From contig CALYLW010000070.1 of NCBI GenBank assembly GCA_944989445.1, forward strand, positions 595,307 to 659,306: DNA of 64,000 bases. Reading direction: 5' to 3'. This DNA is from Ampullaceana balthica (Eukaryota; Mollusca; Gastropoda; Lymnaeidae). Under the pieces are notes generated by a model. That model did no database searches, had not been told where the DNA came from, and saw only the letters and a list, made by a program, of their open reading frames with translations. The position numbers and the translations under genes are program-made. Below, one piece after another: positions 23,101-35,100 of the stretch (position 1 is its first letter; each line of letters starts with the position of its first letter).

Positions 23101-26100
23101 TGGTATGTTATGGATCCTTCACCAATTAGTCAACAGACCAGGAGAGTCTTGCAGGTCTATGCAAGAAGAAGTTCAACTGCTCGCGATTGCAATTGACGGC
23201 GATCTTAAAACTACGTTGAAAAAACAATTTTTCCAGTCTTCTGGATTAAAGCCACAGAGGATTAGCAATTAAATCCCTATTGCCATTTCAAACGTCCTAT
23301 CTGGGTGAAGCAGGGTTTCTGCCATGACAGCAACCAAACAAAAACAACGGAAAAACTGGACATATGCAGACCACTTCGGGTGTCATTGTTTCCTATTACA
23401 ACAAGATTGAACCGTCTCGTTGCATAGAAACAAGCTCAAGGTTCTCATTGATTTAAAGTTCTAGTTAAATAAAATATTAAACCATTGTAATTCATTTTTA
23501 GTGTGATTGTATTTATTTTTAAAAAAATTTAAAAATACAATTAAATTAAAACTAAGAAATTAAAACATTCTAAAATAAATATATAAACAATCAACGCCGC
23601 CACAACTTTCAGTGGACCATGGTAAATTTATCAAACTTTGACGAGTCGGCGGCGATAAAATGGTTGGGGACCACTGTATTATATTGATGACTTTTTAAGT
23701 GATGTAGTTTAAAGTTGAAAATCCCCACGATAAATTTAGGCAAACTTTTAAAAATTCAAGTGCTGGAGATTATGCTTTAATGATTTATTTTTGCCTAGTA
23801 CAATTTTCTTTTAAAAATGGGTCTTTTAAAACTAGTGTATATAGTTTGATGAGTTTGGCAATAAGTAAATAATAAATGGTTGAATGAAGGATAGCTATAC
23901 TCAACGTACGTAGTAATTAGGTAATGCTAAAGTTGTACACAGATCACTTACTTTGAATATGTTAAGCTTTTTTGGTGTCCCCTCGCAGTCCATTTTGCAG
24001 CAGTCGAATAGAAAATTGTGCGAAAGAGAGCAAACATCATATTTATTTGTGAAAAGTGCTGGGCAATGGAGATTCAAAGTCAATTGTTCCTCATCTACAC
24101 TAAATGTAGTCATGTTTTCATTAGTTCCTTGGACTTTATATATGAAATTAAAGATAAAAATATCAATTAAACCTATAAAACATTATCAAATTTCACTTAA
24201 AACTTTTAGATATAATTAAATATAAATAAGTTAATTAAACAAACCGAATATAAATTTTAAAACATCTTGTGATAAATTTAGCCCAAGAATACAAACATAC
24301 ACATATAAAATAAACGGAATGATTTCGTTGTGCTGTTCTCGCTCATCAATGGTTATAAAAATCTGAATATTGTGAACTTTTAAGACTGGAATATCTCATT
24401 TTAAAACTCACTCTTGCACTTAGATAGATTAATTAATTTTAACTTTCCAAATTAATGATACGGAGAATTTTAGAAGTCCTTATTCGTAATTAAAATATTA
24501 AATAACAATAAATATAACAGTAAAAACTAATAACCGTAAAAAAGAAATATTAACTCGAAATAAAGTTCAGGATTCAGTTTAAGGAAATACAAATACTTAC
24601 TGAATTTATTTTCCCCAAATTTTCTTTCTAATGAATTAGACGTGATCTCAGATATATGGTTTCTCTCACAGTCGTATATCCTTTCATCCTTAAATAAACT
24701 TATGAGAGCAGACTTCATTGAATTGTGACGCTTGTGATAATCCTCGTAATAAACGTTACCGTATATGAAGAGTGTTAAAATCGTTTGGACGACAATCGAG
24801 AATATTTCAGACTGCACAATCACCGTGAATATCATCATTACCAAGAGATTTAATATAAAATGTGCGGATATGAACAGAAAGAGACAAAACGGAATACTAA
24901 AGAAAATTGTTAAAATAAGCCAGAACTTTTCACGAAGTGTTTTTTCAACAGTGTCTTTTGGTTGCTCTTTAGGTTTTAAATACGAAATAAACGAATCGAC
25001 TGCGCATCTCATACTTTCACCACATATCGTGTACAGTACCAGACCGATGAAATACCAAACAATTAAAACCCCTACAAGGATTCTCTGAACTTTAATAAAC
25101 TTTGACCACTGGAAATAAAATGGACCCTGAAGTCCCCTCTCGATGTAAGCTTCGATGAGTTCTTGATACCAAAATCTATCCATTATCATGGCGCAGAGAA
25201 ACATGAGACTTGGTAGTGTGAGGACAACCATAATAACAAAGTTTTTGATGCACTGTTTGACTTGAGGGGGACATGTATCTATCTGCAATAGAAAATATTG
25301 ATACGGCTCAAATAATTATGTAAATATATTTTAGGTAGGAATATAAGTTGATAAATGAATAGATAGATAGATGGATGGATGGATGGATGGATGAATCGAT
25401 AGATAGATAGTAGATAGATATACAGGCAGGCGAACAAATGGGTGGACAGAACGAAAAATGTATAGAAAGATGGATTGACATATTGATAGATAAAAAAATA
25501 GACAATACAAATATATTAGGGAAAAGACAATATTTTTTTTAAAAGGAAGCAATTCTTTAGGATATTTACCATCTTTTTAATAATTGCAGTGAAGCTTTCT
25601 TTGTCAGTTTTCCCCTTTCCTGGCTTCTGTTTTGTAAAAGTTTAAGGCAAATTATGTATACCACCATTACAAAAAGATACCTTTATTAGCAATAACCATA
25701 GCCCTAAAGCAGGTGCCGGCGAACGTTTTTGCCCGTTACCCCAAAATATAAAATTATATGTTGACGTTACCCCCGAAGACGTGGATTCTAATGGATTTCA
25801 TATCTCCCAAATGAGTCTGCATTACCCCCAAGAATTCCCTTTTTACCCAAAATGGGGTAATTTACCCCTGTTCGCCGACCCCTGCCCTAAAGGATAATTT
25901 CTTTATGCACATGTACAGTTAAAAATTAAAATGATTGGAGAAAATGGCATGAACTTTGAAATGTTATAATAGTTATTAAAGATGCATTTAAGGTATATGC
26001 TCATTGCATAATTTAGCAATAGGTTTTGTAAACGACATAAAGGCAACTGACAAATCAGTTGAAGTTATAGTATTATGATAGAAAACTACATAATGTGATA

Positions 26101-29100
26101 TATAAATATTAAAACAAACAATTACAAGGCAGAATTTCCGAAAGTAGAAATGTTTTTAAAGGTTCAATTTGTTGCACTGTTATGAACAGATAGACAGATG
26201 GACGAACATATGGATAGACATATGGATAGACATGGATAACCATATATGTAGACATATGGGTAGACATATGGATAAAGATATGGATAGATTGATGAATAGA
26301 CCGATACAGATATAATTTTAAGTATAACAGCAACATTGTGTAAATCATAAAATTCTTTAGGATATTGACCGTCTTTTTATGATTTTCAGTGGAGCTTTCT
26401 TTGGTGTCAGTTTCCTTCTTTTCTGGATTCTGTTTTGTAAAAAATTAAGACAAATTATGTATACCACAATTACAAAAAGCTACTTTTACTAGCAAGAACT
26501 ATGGCAATAAAGGATACATTTCTTTATGCACATGTAGAGTTAAAAAATAAAAATGTTTGGATAAAATGGAATGACATTTGAAATGATATATTAGTTATTA
26601 CAGATGCATTTAAGGTCTATGCTCATTTCATAATTTAGCAATATGTTTTGTAAACGACATACAGGCAACTGACAAATCAATTGAGTTTATAGTACCATGA
26701 TAGAAAACTACATAATGTTATATACAACTATTAAAACAAACAAATACAAGGCAGAATTTCAGAAAGTAAAAATGCTAATAAAAGTTTAATTTGTTGCACT
26801 GTTATGAACAGACGAGCAACAAAGCCCGTCCAAAGACGTTCCGCCACCGTTCGGTGGCATGTTGTAGCTCCCCTCCAACATCCGTTTCGACCGTCATACA
26901 TGTGCATCACGTCAAAATACTATTTATTATAGTTAAAATAAATAACTTGTGAAAACAGAGTTTTTGACTATAAATCCCAACGCGCATAACTCAAAATAAA
27001 GTCTTGAAAGAAATACTGCACCAAAAATAGCTCGTTTTGAACGTCCGGGTAAAAGTGTTCAATATGATTGGCTGTAGGAGTCATATGTGTTTGAGGGACC
27101 AATCGCTATCGGTGACCGGACAGAACATTGCCTTTTATTACATAGGATAGACAGATAGACAGATGGGCGGACATATGGATAGACATATGGATAGACATGG
27201 ATAGGTATATATGTAGACATATGGATAAACATATTGATAAAGATATGGATAGATAGATAAACAGACGGATACAGATATAATTTTAAGAAAAGCCGCAATA
27301 TTGTTTTGTTTTTTTAACTAAACAATTCTTTAGGATATTTACCATCTTTTTAGGATTTTCAGTTGAGCTTTCTTTGGTGTCAGTTTCGTCCTTTTCTGGT
27401 TTCTGTTTTGTAAAAATTTAAAACAAATTATGTCTTCCACAACTACAAAAAAGCTACCCTTACTAGCAAGAACTATGGCAATAAAAGATAAATTTCTTTA
27501 TGCACATGTACAATAAAAAAAATATTTAAAAATTATATTTTTAAAAAGGACATGTTTTTATTTACATATAGAAAGTGCACTAAAAAGAAGAAAATAAAAA
27601 TTTTCAATACGTGAACCTATCGACTGCTCATAAAAGCCTGGGGCGCCCATCACAACTCATTTCTTTTTGCAACAACTCTGTTGCAAATAAATAAAATTTT
27701 CTAATTAATATGATAGTAGCATGTATATGATCTAAGTTATGAAACTTTTAATGTTTATTAATATTCGTATAAATTTGTATTTATGTTTAGCAGCCTTGTG
27801 CATGACAGCGAGTTGTCATTGCTATATTTAAATAAAAGCGTGTCCTTTTTAAAAAACGAAATTTTTTAATATTTCATTTTCTACTTTTTAGAATCAAAAT
27901 TCTTTTTATTTTTTTATTTTTTGACCTCATCAATTCAATTTAATTAATTAAACTTCACTGTCAATAGCTTAAATGTTATTATAAGTTAGATTATTAATAA
28001 TTACAAATATATGTATTTAAAAACAAAAAAATGTTTCCGCAAATGAAAATTGAACCCCCGTACCTACTGGTCAGCTCGATTACACTATCACTAACAATGC
28101 GACCAAGAAAGGCCTGACATTAGGTTCTTTTTAAAATTATAATACTGACTCTTTACAATCCACTTCTGACGTCAACACATTGAAATTACGTGTATCCCTT
28201 TAGGGCGAATTGAGGTGTGGTTCATTGACGTGAGCGATTATATAGACATAAACTAAAAACTAAAATGCATTGATTTAATAAGGTACATTCGATCGATCTG
28301 AAATTTTGACACAATACATTGTTATCCACGATCTATCTGTGGTAAAATTTTGAAATCTCTAGGTCCATCAGAACTGGTTTAATTTTACGTTACATGATTT
28401 GACGGATACAACATACGTCATATAAACAGTGTGACTTAAATAAAAGCGTGTAATAAAAAAAAATGATTTTAGAAAATGGCATCACCTTTGAAATGATATA
28501 TTAGTTGATACAGATGCATTCAAAGTCTATGCTTATTGCAAAATTGCATTGAGCAAAAGTTTATTTAAAAAAATTTACAGGCAAGAGACAACTCATTTGA
28601 GTTGATAGGAGGATGATAGAAAATAGACTCAAATCGATATCAAAGCAACAAATAAAAGGCAACATTTCAGAAAGCAGAGAATGCGTATATCAGTTTAATT
28701 TTTACACAAACTCGCATCTATCAGTCTATATCTCTCTATCGTGTCTTGTTTCAAATAATTCATCTATAACGTGATGTATGATTTATACAAATAAAAACGG
28801 AACATGAATTGGAAAAGGGATTTGAATATCTTAAAAAAATTATTGCTACAATAAATTGAACCCTACTAGTGAATGAAATTTACATTATTCGGCCTTGCAG
28901 AGGAGACAAATAATATTTCTATTTTTTTTTCTTAACATACTACAATGAACAGCTTGCTATTCAGATGCGAAACGTTAATGCTCAGCACAATACTAGAAAA
29001 TGGATTACTGAGAACAACAAAGGAAAAAACGGCACGTTAAACCTGAACGAAAGATTTAAATATGTATACAGTATAGAGAATTTTTAAAGCTATACAACGA

Positions 29101-32100
29101 AACATATCCTGAAGTCAACAGAGCCTTTTTTCCAAGCGTGCAAATTATTTTGTATCTCTCTAAATATTTGAATATTAGAATAAAAAACATACATCTACAT
29201 GTGTCAAGGATTGAAAATCACTGGTTATAAAATTGATTACATTATTTTGAACTCTAGACATGTAGTTCGTTCATGATAGTTCTGTCGAAAAGGGGTTGGC
29301 CTATACGTTGCTCGACAGACGAGTGTGGTTTTGGAGCTGACCGCAACCCGAAACCGACCACTTTTAGCAGGCTATGCAAAAATCCGATATGCTAGGTGCT
29401 AGTCACATATGAGTACAGTCGCTGTACGGATCTCAGGCAGAGCATCAGATGCGATGCCGACGATGAAAACCACAGTACTCGCTGAGGGTCGGGTTATTCC
29501 GAAGCGAACGTTTCGCCCCCATCATTCACTAGCAACGCCATTGAGCGATGTCGGTTTAGGCCAGGAACGCCAGTACGGATTAGCAAAAGGTACAACGAAG
29601 AACGTAGCGAACGCCAGCTCTGGTGAAACCTTCCGTTGGGGGTTACACCCTATGTAGGTCATTGATGATCTCCCGCTTTGCGGCAATCCTAACCATATAG
29701 ACTCATGTACTTTGCCAGGGTGGCGCCGAAGTGGTAGCGAGTCGAAGTACGGAAAATCTTACCCCTCCTAGTGAGGTCACTTTTAGTGGGAGGCATTTTC
29801 GCCTTTTTGTTCTGGATGCCCAGGCGGTCGCTTCAGAAGCGACCGCTCCGAGGGGGTGGGGCTTTCTCAGCTATTAGGTCCCTTTGGGGGAAGGTACAGG
29901 ATAGCTTTTCTCAGCTATTAGGTCCCTTTAAGGAAGGGGCAAGATAGCTGAGAGGGTCTTCCTGGAAAACCCATGAAGAGCACCAGGCTCGGGGCTTCTG
30001 ATTTTCTTCCACATGTAGGTTGAGTTCATGAAGGCAGAGGCCGTTATATAAAGGGTGGTATGGGGGAAACACATTTGAGAAAAATAAGAGAACATTAGAG
30101 AGAACTTTTGAGATCTCATGAGATGATTAGAGATTATAGATAGAGCGTGTAGCTCTAGTAACACATCGAGGAATGCTGAAGTGTAATAGTAGTAGAAGTG
30201 ACATGGAGTAACGTTGAAGACTAGTCCAATCAGTCGCGTGAACGAAGGTGTAGAGTTAGCAGTTGTAGTAATACTAATGATGTGTAACAGAATCAATGAT
30301 GGAATTGTTAAATGTGTTCGCTGTTGTGAATAAAGACTTGTATGGCATACAATCGAAGATTCAAGACTTTATTGTTTATCCAGGAACCCAATACGCAACA
30401 CAGAAGTTAATTAAATGTGCAATAATAAGTGACGTATTTCCGTCCTGCACATACACACACACACACACGCGCGCGCGCGCTAATTTCTTTGTATGCGATT
30501 CTTGTTTGCCCCTAATAATTATGCATGTTAACACGGTATAGATTCATTTTTTAACACAATTTTACTTGGCAAAAATTGCGTTTATATATTTGAAATGTCT
30601 GGCCAGTCTGTTCAAGCTTATAACAGAAACTCCTCCTGAACCATACCAGATAGAGAATATGTTAAGGAGGTCCCAATGATATGCACGGGGCAAAAAAATT
30701 ACCAAAAAGATTTACTGGATTTCCTGGAAAATCTAAACGAAAAAATATCGTATTTAGTAAATGTCTCGGTAAACATAACATCTATCGTGTTGAAACAAAA
30801 GCCAAACGTAGTTACTAATATTTATAGTATTTATGTTGGAGACGGAATTTTTTAATAATATCTTTCTAATCGACTCCCGTAATTTTAGCAGCAATTGGTA
30901 GATAGCAATTGTTTTGTTTAGTTTCAAAATTATTGATTGAAATGACATTTAATTTTAAAAATGATAGTTAATGGTAGTTTCCCGCTTTATTAATACTAAA
31001 TTTAGATTGTTGCGCAGTGCGCATAATATTGACAAATTCATGGTGTGATGTAGCGTGTGGGGATATGACGTTACTAGGGTCAAGTACCCGGCTTCTCCCG
31101 GGTTTAACAACAACAGCAACAACAACAAAAACAACAACAGCAACAAAACAACAAAAACAAACAACGAAAACAAAACAACTACAACAACAACAACAGCAAC
31201 AACAACAAAGCAACAACAACAAAACAACAACTACAACAACAACAGCAACAACATCAGCAACAATGACAAAACCAACAACAGAAACAGCAACAGCAACAAC
31301 AAAAAAATCAATAACAAAACAACAATAAAACAACTACAACAACAACAGCAACAACAACAAAGCAACAATAACAAAACAACAACTACAACAGCAACAACAA
31401 CAAAAAACAACAACATGAAGGACATTGTCGTACAGAAACAGCAACAGCAACAAAAAAAATCAACAACAAAACAACAATAAAACAACTACAACAACAACAG
31501 CAACAACAACAAAGCAACAATAACAAAACAACAACTACAACAGCAACAACAACAAAGCAACAACAACATGAAGGACATTGTCGTTGCAGGGCAAGGGATG
31601 TGGACAACAACAACAACAGCAAAAACAACACAAAAGCAACAACAGCAACAACAACAAAAACAACAACAGCAACAACAACAAAAACAAAACAAAAACAAAA
31701 AAATCAACAACTACAACAACAACAGCAACAACAATAAAGCAACAACAACAAAACAACAACTACAACAACAAAAGCAACAACAAAAGCAACAACAACAAAG
31801 CAACAACAAAAAACTTATTTTATGGCGATAATCGCCTTCTTGTTAATCTCGACACCAAAATGTTTATTATTTTGCGTCATTATTTTACGTCTTAATTTTC
31901 AATAATTTTTATTTTATATAGCTCATATAAGGAAAAACTACATTTTGGGCCCCCATCCCCCAGTATCTTATATATATGGAACGAAACCTGTTTAATAACC
32001 CTTCCGGTATAATTTTGTGTACGTGTACCAAATTTCACGTTATTTGGTTGTCTGGATCTTGAGTTATTAGGGAACAGACAGACAACAAATGCGTCTTATA

Positions 32101-35100
32101 TATAGAGAGATATTTTGTTAGTTTCAGAATTACTGATTTGAAATGACTTTTAATGTAATCTAGAACGATTTCCCTTGAATAAAACAATCGGAAATACTTT
32201 GTTGGAAATTGCGTTTCAATATTCATTCGAGTTTTTATTACTTGTTTACAAATATGCATGGTTAGATTCTAATCTTGTATTTTTAATAATAGGTTTAAAA
32301 ATCGTACCTTCAGCATTGCTTTTATCATTTCTCTAAGACTTTTCACTTCGTCGAAGTTGTTGTAAATCTGGTGTTTCACCACTGCCAAAGTAATCTTATT
32401 TACTTTTACAGAGTGAATAGTCTGCTCATCTTTTTCTTTCAATGCCATTCTCTCTGCAGTCTCTTTCGTTATAACGACATAGTTTTCATTTCTATAAAAT
32501 AGCAAAACATTTTTACATGTAGCAGAACACAAGTAGTAAAAAGAACATTTTTTAAAAATTAAACGTTGTATTATGTCGCTTGTTCTTGGAAGGTTTACTT
32601 ATTTTTAATTGTGAAATTCAAACAAAGTTTTATTAAGTCTAGTTGATATGCAGGAATTGATATTTTTACAGGTTTATGTATACCGTATATATAACAAAAT
32701 CACTGGATACACTATTTGGCATGGCTTTCTTTAGAAAAGTATTTATAAGCATAAATATTTAGTATAGAATTCTTAACAATCATTTCGGTAACAACAATGT
32801 TTTACGAAGTAAACCAATTCAAAAATTTCATTACGTTATTTTTTTTTAAAGTTAGCTGCAAAACAAATTAATAAGGCATTGATTTTTCACTGTGGTCGGA
32901 AGAGTCTGCACGAATTTTATAGTCAATAGATTATTTTTAAAGCTGTCATCTTTGACTAACATAATATTTCAAACTACACTTTTAAAGTACAGAGTCATAA
33001 ATAAATGTTTTTAGGAAGAGTACAGTGAATTATTGGTGTATAGTGGTTTGAAAGTCCCCTGGGCAAGGCGAGTATTATTTGTCACTTACCTCAGGCTTGT
33101 AGACAGATAACACTACATTTATCCCGACTACCATATATATATATGGTCAAAGATTGTCATTGCCAGGGCGGGGGTGGAAGATAAGCATCAACTCCTCTAG
33201 ATATGCCCTAACAGCCTTGCGCCTCTGTCAAATCAAAATCCAGCACCTGGCCTTCACGCGTGGCTCACACAAAAGTTCGGAGGACAATTTTTCTACTAAT
33301 AGAAGGGTGGAAGGCGGTCAACTGGCACCTCAACACCAGTAGCTTCGGGTAGATGAGGCTCCTTAACCATGGTTATTAATTCATCTAGAAGATGGAAACT
33401 TTTATTCAAACCTCCGCTACCTTGCAGCTACACCCACACGGGAAAGGCTAGGGGAGACAATCAGGAAATGAAGCTCCTAAGGCAACATGCTATTGAAACA
33501 AATTTAATTCTTACAGCTCATGCACGTGAATGGTCCCGATCCGTATCGACATTAGTCATTCCCTTTTCGATCCACCATGAGCGTGGAAAGGGGAATCTGC
33601 TGTTTGGGCAGCAGCTAGATCTCCATCCTATACGCCCAGGCTTTATCTTTACTGGAGAGGTCACTCCAGCATCGCTGCAAGCTGTGAACACAACACGGGA
33701 AGCAGCAGTTTACCGGTTATAAGCCATAGCTCAATTGGCGTAGACGGTGGGAGAAATCTCCATGTCTTAATGGCTTGCTACAGCACGCCTCAAGCTGGGC
33801 AGCCCCAAGCCAATAAGGCGGTATCCCGCAATGGCTTACCTGCTCCACTAGGTACGTGGATCTCAGAGACACATCTCCACAAGTAGGCCAGTAAATCCAG
33901 CACCTAAATATAAAAAAGCAAGGGAAAAGAAGACCCCAGCACTTCGACTAACAAGCTGGAACGTTAGGACTATTTCTATAGGCATTGCTGCGGACCTGCA
34001 GCTTATTAATAATGCCAGGTAGACAGCCATCATTGACAGAGAGCTTGGCAGACTAAACATCGACTTTGCCTGACTTCAGGAGACTAGACTCCTAGAAAGT
34101 GGTTCCATAAAAGAACGCAACTACACTTTCTTCTGGCAGGGTGGACCAATGGACACACCAAGGCAACATGGGGTTGGCTTTGTCATAAAAAATAGACTCT
34201 GCTCCTCCATAGACCCCCCTATATAGGGTACTAACAGAATACTAAATATATGTCTATCAACATCCCTAGGATTAACCAACATCATCAGTGCTTATACTCC
34301 AAACCTACCCTCTAGCTCAGAAGTGAAAGACCCGTTCTATGAAGATCTTAATCAAACATTAGCCAACATACCCACCAACGAAGCAATCTACCTCTTTGGT
34401 GACTTCAATGCAAGAGTTGTAAGTGATCACAGGGCCTGGCCTACTTGCCTCTGTTGTTTTGGAATATGCATGCTAAATGAAAATGGGCATAGATTACTAG
34501 AGATGTGGTGCTTACATGGACTATGTAACAAATACCTACTTCAACTGCAAAGCAATCCACCAAGTGTCATGAAGGCATACCCGCTCTAAACACTGGCACC
34601 AATTAGATCTTATATACAGAAGACACACCCAACTGGCCAGTTTCCTCCTCACACGCAGCTACCACAGTGCAGACTGCGACAAGGTAAGGTTACAGCCAAA
34701 GAAATTGTACCGCATCAAAAGCAAAAGCAAATCACGCATAGGCATCTGATCCACCAAGGTTCCAGAGAGAACAACTGAATACTCCCAGAGACTACAAGAA
34801 GCTCTTGTACAAATGTCACCAGTAGAAATTACTGAATCCAAATGGTCAGATATGCGGGTCACCATATAGGGCTCAGCTATTGCAGCATTTGACAAGAGAG
34901 AACGCAAAAGTGCTGATTGGTTTGAGGCTCACTGGGAGGAAATGAAACATGTCACTGTTGCAAAAAGAAAGGCTCTTTTAGCCTATAAAGACAGGCCTTG
35001 CCCAAAAACTCCACATTACCTTAGGAGTGCCAAGAAAAATGTCCAGCAGGCAGCTCGCCACTACGCTAACACATATTGGCTTAATCCAAGTTCCAGTATA

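Larger units (their letters stand above)
22245..23676 (+). mobile_element. hAT transposon copy, decayed, in the intron next to E12
   Basis: TIRs CAGTGGTTCCCAACC and CAGTGGTCCCCAACC (inverted). 8-bp target duplication AATTATAT (22237-22244) / TATTATAT (23677-23684), 7 of 8 identical. The interior has pieces of a hAT transposase of the ZBED5/SCAND-like type. Confidence 0.88.
25555..28730 (-). repeat. Three tandem segmental duplications, each with one mini-exon
   Basis: Units start near 25555, 26345 and 27305. Each contains a mini-exon, a shared intron flank with TTTCTTTATGCACATGTA, an AAATGG-rich stretch, and for two of them a (GATA)-type tail. Unit 1 carries a MITE. Unit 2 carries a roughly 330-bp insertion (about 26813-27145). 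Unit 3 carries family C/B sequence (about 27530-28460). Confidence 0.8.

Noticed and set aside
25308..25552. Ile/His/Ser-rich small membrane-like proteins
   Set aside because: Translation of GATA/GGAT microsatellite; the same applies at 26109-26348 and 27059-27298.
29409..29657. 83-codon frame in the LTR-like block
   Set aside because: No domain and no codon or splice support. It could be chance in GC-richer DNA.
30955..31895. Set of poly-Gln/Asn/Thr-like open frames
   Set aside because: Same explanation, second Helitron copy.
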